Origin: Oxalobacteraceae bacterium
GTDB taxonomy: Bacteria > Pseudomonadota > Gammaproteobacteria > Burkholderiales > Burkholderiaceae_D
Direction of reading: 5' to 3'
NCBI GenBank assembly: GCA_027485535.1
Contig: JAIXQV010000149.1
Span: forward strand, 1-22,996
DNA length: 22,996 bases
The notes under the pieces: generated by a model
Database searches by the model: none
Told to the model about the DNA's origin: nothing
The model's input: only the letters and a program-made list of their open reading frames with translations
Shown: positions 13,913 to 21,531 of the stretch, one piece after another
How the letters are laid out: each line of letters starts with the position of its first letter
Numbering within the stretch: position 1 is the stretch's first letter
Translations under genes and position numbers: made by a program

Positions 13913-16495
13913 TCAAGCCCCTTTTCTGAACCCTAACTCGGAGCCGGCAACGTCAATCTCAACCGTGTCTTTCGGGCCGAAGCGACCTTCAAGTATCGCT
14001 TTTGAGAGTGGGTTTTCTACTTCCTGTTGAATCGCTCGCTTGAGCGGGCGAGCGCCGTAGACCGGATCAAAGCCCGCCTCGGCCAACTTATGCAGCGCCG
14101 CATCGCTAATCTTTAGGCCAATCTCCATCTTGGCCAAGCGCTGCTGCAAGGTATTCAACTGAATTTTGGCGATCGCGCCAATCTGCTTGTCATCCAGCGC
14201 ATGGAACACCACCAACTCATCAATACGGTTAACGAACTCTGGTCGGAAGTGTCCGCGCACCTCGGCCATGACGGCTAGCTTGACCAGCTGCGGGTCACTA
14301 TCTTCCATCGATTGGATTTTGTGCGAGCCGAGGTTGGACGTCATGACGATCACGGTATTTTTGAAATCAACCGTGCGGCCCTGACCGTCGGTCATGCGAC
14401 CATCATCCAACACCTGCAACAACACGTTGAATACATCAGGATGGGCTTTCTCGATTTCATCCAGCAGGATCACGCTATACGGCTTGCGACGCACTGCTTC
14501 GGTCAGATAACCACCCTCTTCGTAGCCCACATAGCCCGGTGGCGCGCCGATCAAACGTGCGACCGAGTGCTTCTCCATGAACTCGCTCATGTCGATACGC
14601 ACCAGTGCTTCTTCGGTATCGAACAAGAAAGCTGCCAGCGCTTTAGTCAGCTCGGTTTTACCAACGCCGGTGGGACCAAGGAACATGAAGGATCCGTAGG
14701 GGCGATGCGGATCCGATAAACCCGCGCGTGAGCGACGAATAGCATCTGATACGGCGGTAATAGCCTCATGCTGGCCGACCACCCGTTTATGCAGTTCGTC
14801 TTCCATGTGCAGTAGTTTGTCGCGCTCACCTTGCATCATTTTTGAGACCGGGATACCGGTCGCGCGTGATACCACCTCGGCGATTTCCTCGGCACCTACT
14901 TGCGTGCGTAGCAGCTTGGGCTTGCCAGTATCTTGCTGACCCTTATCTGCATGTTTCAGCTTAGCCTCAAGCTCAGGCATTCGGCCGTACTGCAGCTCGG
15001 ACATTTTCTGCCAGTCGCCTTTGCGGCGCGCGTCTTCCATTTGCAGTCGCAGACGCTCGATCTCTTCCTTGATTTGCTGGCTTCCCTGCACGCCAGCTTT
15101 CTCGGCCTTCCAGATTTCCTCGAGGTCTGCGTACTCACGCTCCAGCTTGCTGATTTCTTCTTCGATCAGGCCAAAGCGCTTTTGGGAGGCTTCGTCTTTT
15201 TCTTTCTTGACTGCCTCGCGCTCGATCTTCAACTGAATCAGTCGACGGTCGAGTTTGTCCATGACCTCGGGCTTGGAATCGATCTCGATCTTGATTTTGG
15301 ACGCAGCTTCGTCGATCAAATCAATCGCCTTGTCGGGCAGGAAGCGATCGGTAATGTAGCGATGTGATAGCTCGGCAGCGGCAACAATCGCGGGGTCGGT
15401 GATGTCGACACCGTGGTGAACTTCATATTTTTCTTGCAGACCACGCAGGATGGCAATCGTCGCCTCGACACTTGGCTCATCGACCAGAATTTTCTGGAAG
15501 CGGCGCTCGAGTGCAGCATCTTTTTCAATGTATTTGCGGTATTCGTCGAGGGTCGTAGCGCCAACGCAGTGCAACTCGCCGCGCGCCAGTGCCGGCTTGA
15601 GCATATTGCCGGCATCCATAGCACCCTCGGCCTTACCGGCGCCGACCATGGTGTGAATCTCGTCGATGAAAAGAATGGTCTGGCCTTCATCCTGCGCCAG
15701 TTCTTTTAATACGGTTTTAAGGCGCTCTTCAAACTCACCACGGTACTTCGCACCGGCGAGCAAGGAGGCCATATCGAGTGACAGCACGCGTTTTTTCTTG
15801 AGGCTGTCAGGTACCTCGCCATTCACGATACGCTGCGCAAGGCCCTCAACAATCGCCGTTTTGCCAACGCCCGGCTCACCAATCAGCACCGGGTTGTTTT
15901 TGCTGCGACGTTGCAGTACTTGGATGGCGCGTCGGATTTCATCATCACGACCGATCACGGGGTCGAGCTTGCCCTGGCGGGCGCGCTCGGTCAGATCCAT
16001 GGTGTATTTCTTCAGCGCCTCGCGCTGGCCCTCAGCCTCTTGTGAATCCACATGCTGACCACCCCGCACGGCCTGAATCGCGGCTTCCAATGCCTTGCGA
16101 TTGAGGCCGTTGTCGCGAGCAACGCGACCTGCATCGGATTTGTCATCGCACAGCGCCAGAAGCACCATCTCGCTGGCGATGAATTGATCACCGTGCTTCT
16201 GCGCTTCTTTGTCTGAAAGATTGAGCAGCGCTGCCATCTCGCGACCGACTTGCACCTCGCCGCTGCTGCCGCTGACTTTCGGTAGCCGCTCCAGCGCAGA
16301 TTTCAGCGAATTCACTAGACCGCCAACATTCACGCCGGCACGTTGCAGCAGCGAGCGGCTGCCGCCCTCATCCTGATTGAGCAAGGCCGCCAGTAAGTGG
16401 ACTGGGTCGATGTACTGGTTATCGTTGCCAACCGCAAGGCTCTGGGCATCGGAGAGCGCTTCCTGCAGCTTGGTGGTGAACTTGTCGACACGCAT
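13913..16495 (-). CDS. clpB: ATP-dependent chaperone ClpB (Hsp100 disaggregase)
   Basis: This 860-residue protein has the complete ClpB layout: a double Clp_N domain (about 1-145), first AAA+ module with GEPGVGKT (206-213) and ILFIDEIHTMVG, middle coiled-coil domain (about 405-525, rich in Lys/Glu), second AAA+ module with GPTGVGKT (about 605-612) and VILLDEIEKAHPDV, and a C-terminal D2 small domain. It forms a hexamer that, with DnaK, threads and rescues aggregated proteins. Length matches E. coli ClpB (857). GGAG lies 8 nt before the ATG. A sigma-32-type promoter sits 36-64 bp upstream. The stop is immediately followed by rraA. Confidence 0.98.
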   Translation of the reverse strand: MRVDKFTTKLQEALSDAQSLAVGNDNQYIDPVHLLAALLNQDEGGSRSLLQRAGVNVGGLVNSLKSALERLPKVSGSSGEVQVGREMAALLNLSDKEAQKHGDQFIASEMVLLALCDDKSDAGRVARDNGLNRKALEAAIQAVRGGQHVDSQEAEGQREALKKYTMDLTERARQGKLDPVIGRDDEIRRAIQVLQRRSKNNPVLIGEPGVGKTAIVEGLAQRIVNGEVPDSLKKKRVLSLDMASLLAGAKYRGEFEERLKTVLKELAQDEGQTILFIDEIHTMVGAGKAEGAMDAGNMLKPALARGELHCVGATTLDEYRKYIEKDAALERRFQKILVDEPSVEATIAILRGLQEKYEVHHGVDITDPAIVAAAELSHRYITDRFLPDKAIDLIDEAASKIKIEIDSKPEVMDKLDRRLIQLKIEREAVKKEKDEASQKRFGLIEEEISKLEREYADLEEIWKAEKAGVQGSQQIKEEIERLRLQMEDARRKGDWQKMSELQYGRMPELEAKLKHADKGQQDTGKPKLLRTQVGAEEIAEVVSRATGIPVSKMMQGERDKLLHMEDELHKRVVGQHEAITAVSDAIRRSRAGLSDPHRPYGSFMFLGPTGVGKTELTKALAAFLFDTEEALVRIDMSEFMEKHSVARLIGAPPGYVGYEEGGYLTEAVRRKPYSVILLDEIEKAHPDVFNVLLQVLDDGRMTDGQGRTVDFKNTVIVMTSNLGSHKIQSMEDSDPQLVKLAVMAEVRGHFRPEFVNRIDELVVFHALDDKQIGAIAKIQLNTLQQRLAKMEIGLKISDAALHKLAEAGFDPVYGARPLKRAIQQEVENPLSKAILEGRFGPKDTVEIDVAGSELGFRKGA

Positions 16496-16530
16496 GTCAA
16501 AGGCTCCGAAAAATCATTCCAATGACAGGG

Positions 16531-16559
16531 ATTATTGGGCCTAGCGCCCGAAATTCAAG
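16531..16559 (-). promoter_or_regulatory. Heat-shock (sigma-32, RpoH) type promoter of clpB
   Basis: On the minus strand CTTGAA (forward 16554-16559) is followed after 14 nt by CCCAATAAT (16531-16539). This compares well with the sigma-32 consensus CTTGAAA-N11-16-CCCCATnTA. The inferred start of transcription would lie about 30 nt before the clpB ATG. clpB is a classical RpoH target. It is a pattern match without a score, but position and spacing are as expected. Confidence 0.75.
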
Positions 16560-16575
16560 CCTTTATCAGCATGGT

Positions 16576-16965
16576 TCATGCGCTCAGCCAACGCCAGGTC
16601 GCCAAACCTGCGATGCACAGCGCGACCGAACCAAGCAGATGGGTACCAGCGTGCAGCATAACCGCGAGGTAGTCGCGCTGCTGCAGCAGTACCATCGCCT
16701 CGGCAGAGAAGGTAGAAAACGTGGTCAGGCCACCCAGGAAGCCGGTGATGGCCAGCAAGCGCCACTCCGGTGAGAGTTGGGGCCAATCATTGAAGAAACC
16801 AACCGCCATCCCGATCAGGTAGGCGCCCACCAGATTGGCGGCTAAGGTACCGAGCGGCAGCATGGGCAGCCGCGCATTGAACCAGAGCGAGAGTCCCCAA
16901 CGCAGCCAGGCACCCAGAGTGGCACCGACGGCGATGAACGCCAGGCTTAACGGGATGGATCCCAT
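16576..16965 (-). CDS. crcB: Fluoride ion channel CrcB/Fluc
   Basis: This 129-residue, highly hydrophobic protein has four predicted membrane helices (about 5-28, 37-58, 70-88, 102-125). It carries the Fluc hallmarks: an N-terminal GATLGAWLRW, LGTLAANLVGAYLIG with the pore-lining asparagine, and GFLGGLTTFSTFS with the phenylalanine-box and sodium-site residues. Fluc dimers export fluoride from the cytoplasm. The ATG lies inside the end of moaE (19-bp overlap in another frame), so expression is probably coupled to the molybdopterin genes. I see no fluoride riboswitch in front of it; there is no room for one outside the coding sequence of moaE. Confidence 0.95.
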   Translation of the reverse strand: MGSIPLSLAFIAVGATLGAWLRWGLSLWFNARLPMLPLGTLAANLVGAYLIGMAVGFFNDWPQLSPEWRLLAITGFLGGLTTFSTFSAEAMVLLQQRDYLAVMLHAGTHLLGSVALCIAGLATWRWLSA

Positions 16966-17405
16966 TTCGCCATCGCCTCATCATCCGACACCCGCGCATC
17001 GACCCAGCGCGCGCCAGACGGTGTCTGCTCTTTCTTCCAGAAGGGTGCTTGGGTCTTGAGGTAGTCGATGATGAACTCGCAGGCGTCAAAGGCCTCGCCA
17101 CGGTGCGCGGATGTGACGGCGACCAGCACAATTTGATCCAGCGGCTTCAGGGGGCCGACACGATGAATCACCAGTGCATCGAAGATGTCCCAGCGCGATT
17201 TCGCCTGATCGATGATGTCTTGCAGCGCTTTCTCGGTCATACCCGGGTAGTGCTCGAGCTCCATCTCGGCGACGTGCTCACCCTCGTTCAGGTCGCGCAC
17301 CGTACCGATAAAGGTCACCACTGCGCCCACTTTCGGCGTGTGCCTGCGCAGCAGCGCTATTTCTGCACTGAGATCGAAGTCCTCGGTTTGAACGCGAACG
17401 GTCAT
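16947..17405 (-). CDS. moaE: Molybdopterin synthase catalytic subunit MoaE
   Basis: 152 residues from MTVRVQTEDFD. Family motifs are VGAVVTFIGTVRD, MELEHYPGMTEKAL, VIHRVGPLKPLDQIV, AVTSAHRGEAFDACEFIIDYLK and WKKEQTPSGARWVD, the last holding the catalytic lysines. MoaE, with two MoaD subunits, transfers sulfur to precursor Z to make molybdopterin. The reading frame stays open upstream, giving 18 extra residues from 17459, but those overlap moaD. ATG 17405 gives the usual N-terminus and starts 16 bp after the moaD stop. Its 3' end overlaps crcB by 19 bp. Confidence 0.96.
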   Translation of the reverse strand: MTVRVQTEDFDLSAEIALLRRHTPKVGAVVTFIGTVRDLNEGEHVAEMELEHYPGMTEKALQDIIDQAKSRWDIFDALVIHRVGPLKPLDQIVLVAVTSAHRGEAFDACEFIIDYLKTQAPFWKKEQTPSGARWVDARVSDDEAMAKWDPSR

Positions 17406-17421
17406 ATTGAATTGATTGGTG

Positions 17422-17679
17422 TTAGCCGCCAGTGACAGGTGGGAAAAATGCCAACTCACAGCCCTCGCTCACGGGCGTCGCTGCATCAGCCATCTGCTGG
17501 TTACACGCCACACGCAAGGCCTTGCCGTCGGCCAGCGCCTCTGCCCATACGCCACCGCGCGCGCGCAAAAACTCGCGCACATCACCCGCTGTCTTGACCT
17601 CGGGCGGTAAGGTAACGGTATCGCCACCGGTGCCCAGCGCCTCGCGCAGGCTGGCAAAAAATTTGAGCTGAATCTGCAT
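17422..17679 (-). CDS. moaD: Molybdopterin synthase sulfur carrier subunit MoaD
   Basis: This 85-residue ubiquitin-fold protein starts MQIQLKFFASLREALG and ends in the diagnostic Gly-Gly (PPVTGG). That terminus is thiocarboxylated and donates sulfur inside the MoaD-MoaE complex. The ATG lies 1 bp past the moeA stop. The frame is open further upstream into moeA (to 17766), but that extension is not MoaD-like. It sits between moeA and moaE in the same operon. Confidence 0.96.
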   Translation of the reverse strand: MQIQLKFFASLREALGTGGDTVTLPPEVKTAGDVREFLRARGGVWAEALADGKALRVACNQQMADAATPVSEGCELAFFPPVTGG

Positions 17680-17680
17680 A

Positions 17681-18916
17681 CTAGTTGAGCAGGTCGGAAA
17701 ACGGGATGAAGTGTACGGTATCACCGGGCTGAATCGCATGGCCGGGTGGATTATCGATAATGCCATCGCCCCAGACGGTTGAGGTCAATACCGCCGAGCC
17801 CTGGTTCGGAAACAGATCGAGGCCACCGGCATCGTTGAGTCGCACGCGCAGGAATTCATTGCGCCGATCAGGCTTAGCCCATGTGAAATCTGCACGCATC
17901 GGATAACGCTGCAGCGGCTTGGGCTGCGCGCCCTGCAACGCGTGAATGAATGGTCGAACGAAAATCAGGAAGGTGACAAAGCTAGAGACCGGATTGCCGG
18001 GCAGCCCGATAAAGAATGCCGGTGTCGGCGCAGTATCACGCCGCACTTCACCGAAAGCCAGTGGCTTACCCGGTTTGATCGCGATTTGCCACATGTTCAG
18101 CTTGCCTTCGGCCTCGACGGCTGGCTTCACATGATCTTCCTCGCCGACTGAAACGCCACCCGACGTTATGATCAAATCATTGCCGGCAGCGGCCTGACGT
18201 AGGGCGGCGCGTGTTGCGTCGCGAGAGTCCGGTACGTTGCCAAGATCGACAATGTCGCACCCGAGCTGTTGCAGTAGTCCGCGCAGCATGAAGCGGTTCG
18301 AGTTATAGATCGCACCCGGCTTCAGCGGCTCACCTGGCATGGCAAGCTCATCACCAGTGAAGAACACACCGACCTTGAGCCGACGATACACCGGCAACGT
18401 CGCCAAGCCGACCGATGCCGCGAGTCCGAGCTCCTGCGCGCGCAGTCGCGTCCCGCGCGTGAGGATAGTGGACCCGGCACGAATATCCTCGCCACGGCGA
18501 CGCACCCATTCGCCAGAGCGCGGCGCATGCTGGACCGTGACCTTGCCGGTGGTCTCATCCAATGCGCATTGCTCTTGCATGACCACCGCATCGGCCCCCT
18601 CGGGAATCAGTGCGCCGGTAAAGATACGCGCCACCGTTCCGGGCTCCAGCGGCGCACCGACGTGCCCTGCCGGTATACGCTGCGAGACTGGCATCACCGC
18701 AGCGCCGGATACGCAATCGCTGGCGCGCACAGCGTAGCCATCCATCTGCGTGTTGTCCATCGGCGGCACATCAAGCTGAGAGTGTTGATCCGCAGCGAGT
18801 ACGCAGCCGGTCGCATCAAGCGTAGCAAGCTCCTCAATGTCGCTCACCGAGCGCGCGGAGTGCAATAAAAAGTCGAGCGCTTCCTGAACACTCAACATAG
18901 GGGTTTTCGTCGTCAT
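17681..18916 (-). CDS. moeA: Molybdopterin molybdenumtransferase MoeA
   Basis: 411 residues from ATG 18916, the same length as E. coli MoeA. Motifs are VPPMDNTQMDGYAVR (N-terminal domains I/II), RIFTGALIPEGADAVVMQE, the MoaB-like domain III with VGVFFTGDEL, IYNSNRFML, IITSGGVSVGEEDHVK and FIGLPGNPVSSFVTF, and the C-terminal beta-domain. It inserts molybdate into adenylylated molybdopterin. An open frame extends to a TTG at 19003 but overlaps the thrC end, and I reject it. A second ATG at 18898 (405 residues) is also possible; neither start has a strong Shine-Dalgarno sequence. It lies 43 bp after thrC on the same strand. Confidence 0.95.
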   Translation of the reverse strand: MTTKTPMLSVQEALDFLLHSARSVSDIEELATLDATGCVLAADQHSQLDVPPMDNTQMDGYAVRASDCVSGAAVMPVSQRIPAGHVGAPLEPGTVARIFTGALIPEGADAVVMQEQCALDETTGKVTVQHAPRSGEWVRRRGEDIRAGSTILTRGTRLRAQELGLAASVGLATLPVYRRLKVGVFFTGDELAMPGEPLKPGAIYNSNRFMLRGLLQQLGCDIVDLGNVPDSRDATRAALRQAAAGNDLIITSGGVSVGEEDHVKPAVEAEGKLNMWQIAIKPGKPLAFGEVRRDTAPTPAFFIGLPGNPVSSFVTFLIFVRPFIHALQGAQPKPLQRYPMRADFTWAKPDRRNEFLRVRLNDAGGLDLFPNQGSAVLTSTVWGDGIIDNPPGHAIQPGDTVHFIPFSDLLN

Positions 18917-18959
18917 TGTTTTTCTGTCGTTTTGTCTATGCGACGGTGATAACTTCAAA

Positions 18960-20420
18960 TCAGAGACCGGTATGCTGAGCGATGTAGCGCTTGACCTCTG
19001 CAACGTCGGGCGCCATCACATCAAAGCGCTGCGGCAACGATTCAATATTTTCAAAGCCTGCAGGACGTTCAGCATCACGCCCTAAGGCTTCGCGAATCGT
19101 CTCGTTGAACTTTGCCGGCAACGCCGTCTCCAGCACGATCATCGGTACTTCAGGTACTCAATGCTCGCGCGCCACCTTCACGCCGTCAGCGGTATGAGTA
19201 TCAATCGTGAGTTGGTAGCGTACGTCCGCATCCCGAATAGTGCTTAGTCGATCTGCGTGAGTTGACTTGCCCGAGGCAAAACCAAACTGATTGACGCGTG
19301 CAAACTCGTCACCGTCACTACCGAGGCCCCCGGATAAATCGAAGCCGCCATGAGTCTCGACTTTCTTGAACAGCGCTGCGACACGAGCGCTATCGCCACC
19401 AAGCAGATCGAAAACAAAGCGTTCGAAATTTGAGGCCTTGCTGATGTCCATACTTGGACTACTCGTATGAAGCGTCTCTGCAGATTTTCTGACGCGGTAA
19501 ATACCCGTTTGGAAAAACTCATGCAGCACATCGTTTTCATTGGTAGCAACGATCAGCTTTTGAATCGGTAGACCCATCATGCGTGCAATATGTCCGGCAC
19601 AGATATTGCCGAAATTACCCGACGGCACAGTGAACGATACCTGCTGCTGGTTATCGCTAGTCGCTGCAAGATAGCCACGGAAATAGTAAACAACCTGTGC
19701 GACAACACGTGCCCAATTGATTGAATTAACGGTGCCAATTTTCTGCCTGGCCTTGAACTCAAGATCGTTAGAGACAGCCTTGACCATATCCTGGCAATCA
19801 TCGAACACCCCCTCGACCGCGATGTTAAAAATGTTCGGGTCTTGCAGACTAAACATTTGCGCGGTTTGGAATGCACTCATTTTCAGGTGCGGCGACAACA
19901 TGAAGACGCGAATACCTTTCTTGCCACGCATTGCATATTCAGCCGCGCTGCCGGTATCTCCCGAGGTTGCCCCAAAAATATTCAGCTCACCTGACTGCTT
20001 CTGCAGCGTGTACTCGAACAAATTGCCGAGTAGCTGCATCGCCATATCCTTGAAGGCTAAGGTCGGGCCATTGGATAGCGACTGCAGTAACAAGCGACGC
20101 CCCGAATTCTCCTCCAGCAACCGCAGTGGCGTGATCTGCGCAGGGTCTTCATCGCTACGGCCGTTGCAGTACACCTGCGGCGTATAGGTTTTGGCGGTCA
20201 GCGCGTCGATATCTGCGGGCGGGATGTCGGTCGCAAACTTTTTCAGAACCTCGGCGGCAAGCGCTGCGTATGACAGCTTTCGCCAAGCATCCAGCTCTTG
20301 GCCCGAGACCTGCGGGTAACGCTCAGGTAGATAAAGGCCGCCGTCCGGGGCAAGCCCGCCAAGAAGGATGTCGGAAAAACCGGGAGCGGATGGGTGACCG
20401 CGGGTGGACTGATAACGCAT
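18960..20420 (-). pseudogene. thrC: Threonine synthase interrupted by an in-frame TGA (nonsense mutation or sequence error)
   Basis: The reading frame from ATG 20420 encodes a complete threonine synthase of 486 codons before the final stop: MRYQSTRGHPS start, PLP-binding lysine K124 in NGPTLAFKDMAMQLLG, NIFGATSGDTGSAAEYA and VPSGNFGNICAGHIARMMG. Codon 421 (forward 19158-19160) is TGA. The same frame then continues for 65 sense codons with perfectly familial sequence (PMIVLETALPAKFNETIREA...). No frameshift is present. ThrC converts O-phosphohomoserine to threonine and phosphate. Loss of the last 65 residues would probably inactivate it. A CGA (Arg) to TGA change is one simple explanation. Alternatives are a read error or stop read-through. 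A TTG at 20435 could add five residues. Confidence 0.85.
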
Positions 20421-20451
20421 CGGGCGCAGATTCAATTAGGCAAAGCACAGA

Positions 20452-20457
20452 ATTATA
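20452..20457 (-). promoter_or_regulatory. -10 box of a candidate thrC promoter
   Basis: On the minus strand TATAAT occurs 31 nt before the thrC ATG. The matching -35 is poor (TCCTGC or TTCCTG at 17-18 nt). The hexamer is perfect and correctly placed, so thrC may have its own promoter here rather than depending on an upstream gene. Confidence 0.45.
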
Positions 20458-20683
20458 CGAGCCCGCCTGTTTCCGCAGGAAAAGCAGGCTTGGCAGGCCC
20501 CGAGGGATGACTTTTTCGCATTAAGGGTGGTTGTTTTGGAATGTCAATTTGCTCACTTTCCTTGCCCGCCTACGCTCCGCTTGTCAATCCCACGAATTAG
20601 GTAGTTTGCGTGTTTTTTGACGGATTCGCAGCCAAAAATCTTAGGTTTGCGAACTTTTCGTTCAAGCAATACGTGGATTCTGA

Positions 20684-20711
20684 TGCTTCGGCCGAGTCGT
20701 AGTCCGAAGCA
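20684..20711. repeat. Perfect 8-bp inverted repeat in the sigma-gene leader
   Basis: TGCTTCGG (20684-20691) and CCGAAGCA (20704-20711) are exact reverse complements separated by 12 nt, ending 58 bp before the sigma-factor start. There is no T-run after it in the downstream direction. A terminator is therefore unlikely, and an operator or 5'-UTR hairpin is more plausible. Confidence 0.5.
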
Positions 20712-20769
20712 CCTGCGGCGACCTCTGAGTGGGCTGTTTGACGGCCGATGACCTGCGCTGAGGAGCCTC

Positions 20770-21504
20770 ATGATGAACGAGATTCAAACCGAGACAGTTG
20801 ACTCACAAGCGGAATCCATTTTTAGCTTTGAACTGTTCAACAAAGTTGATGAGGAAGAGATAGACGAGATAGAAGCAGAAATAGAGACAGCGGCCAGTGA
20901 CAAAGAGACTACCGCGACCCTGAGCCGCCCTGCTGGCCTTTCCCTTCTTGAATCTGCGCCTGACCGCGCACCATCCGAGCTTGATCAGGAAGCCTTGTTC
21001 CGTGAACTCATCACCCAGCATCAACGCCGGTTATACAGATTTGTAATCAAGTACATCGACCATCCGGATGATGCAGCGGACATCACACAGCAGGCATTTG
21101 TCGAAGCTGCACGAACGATTGCTAGCTTTAGGGGAGATTCGAAATTATCAACCTGGTTGTTCGGCATCGCGATGAACATGGTGCGAAACTATCTCAGCCG
21201 CGCTCCTCATCGGGTTCACAAGTTCGAAACGGATGAGAGTCTGATTGGCATCGCCTCCAGTGAACTTGATCCTAGTGATAGTCTGAGCCAGCGTGAGTTA
21301 TTGATCATGGCAGAAAAGGCATTTGGTGACCTACCGGTGGAAATGAGCGAAGTGCTTGGGCTGGTTGCCGTTGATGAGATTTCTTATCAGGATGCTGCTG
21401 AAATTCTCTGTATACCGCTGGGTACTGTACGTAGCAGAGTTTCGCGGGCTCGCGCAGTTCTGCGTGCGCAGTTCGAGCAGGCTGGCATTAAGCTACAGTT
21501 CTAA
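20770..21504 (+). CDS. ECF-type RNA polymerase sigma factor with acidic N-terminal extension
   Basis: 244 residues. Residues 76-146 form sigma region 2 (HQRRLYRFVIKYI, DAADITQQAFVEA, GDSKLSTWLFGIAMNMVRNYL). Residues 175-236 form region 4 with the helix-turn-helix ISYQDAAEILCIPLGTVRSRVSRARAVL. There is no region 3, as in ECF sigmas. The first 75 residues are unusual for an ECF factor: acidic, with EEEIDEIEAEIE at 28-39, low complexity and no obvious fold. No transmembrane anti-sigma gene lies beside it; the next gene is convergent. AGGAG is 4 nt before ATG 20770 and 7 nt before a second ATG at 20773, which is the better-spaced start. Its targets are unknown. Similar stand-alone ECF factors (HrpL, BtrS) drive type III secretion genes, but nothing here proves that role. 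Confidence 0.9.
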   Translation: MMNEIQTETVDSQAESIFSFELFNKVDEEEIDEIEAEIETAASDKETTATLSRPAGLSLLESAPDRAPSELDQEALFRELITQHQRRLYRFVIKYIDHPDDAADITQQAFVEAARTIASFRGDSKLSTWLFGIAMNMVRNYLSRAPHRVHKFETDESLIGIASSELDPSDSLSQRELLIMAEKAFGDLPVEMSEVLGLVAVDEISYQDAAEILCIPLGTVRSRVSRARAVLRAQFEQAGIKLQF

Positions 21505-21514
21505 CCACACCGTG

Positions 21515-21531
21515 GCGATCAAACTGATCGC
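21515..21531. terminator. Hairpin between convergent sigma and hypothetical genes
   Basis: GCGATCA (21515-21521) and TGATCGC (21525-21531) form a perfect 7-bp stem around a 3-nt loop, located 10 bp after the sigma-gene stop and across the stop of the convergent gene. No T-run follows on either strand. It is at best a weak bidirectional terminator or 3'-end protecting hairpin. Confidence 0.35.

Larger units (their letters stand above)
20436..20769. other. Intergenic region between thrC and the ECF sigma gene
   Basis: These 334 bp separate two divergent genes. The centre is AT-richer than the flanking housekeeping genes (25 of 60 bases are G or C in 20581-20640). It holds the thrC -10 box (20452-20457), a GCCTG/CAGGC inverted repeat (near 20465-20489), a perfect 8-bp hairpin (20684-20711) and the sigma-gene ribosome binding site AGGAG (20761-20765). 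A TTGACG near 20617 is a possible -35 for the sigma gene without a good -10. I see no gene in it. Confidence 0.55.

Noticed and set aside
14933..15367. Leucine/phenylalanine-rich plus-strand open frame resembling a membrane protein
   Set aside because: It is the antisense of the charged coiled-coil domain of ClpB; Lys/Glu codons read backwards give Phe/Leu codons.
16966..17000. Fluoride riboswitch ahead of crcB
   Set aside because: The sequence upstream is moaE coding sequence and I see no fluoride-aptamer fold.
17406..17459. 18-residue N-terminal extension of MoaE
   Set aside because: It overlaps moaD and has no family resemblance; ATG 17405 gives the standard N-terminus.
17680..17766. N-terminal extension of MoaD
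   Set aside because: It lies inside the moeA coding end; MoaD starts at MQIQLKFF.
18917..19003. 29-residue N-terminal extension of MoeA
   Set aside because: It uses a TTG start, overlaps the thrC C-terminus in another frame, and makes the protein longer than the family.
18960..19142. Separate 60-residue gene downstream of thrC
   Set aside because: It is in the same frame as thrC and is the threonine synthase C-terminus after the internal TGA.
20465..20489. GCCTG/CAGGC inverted repeat as a terminator or attenuator of thrC
   Set aside because: The stem is short and weak with a long loop and no T-run; no leader peptide rich in Thr/Ile codons is present.
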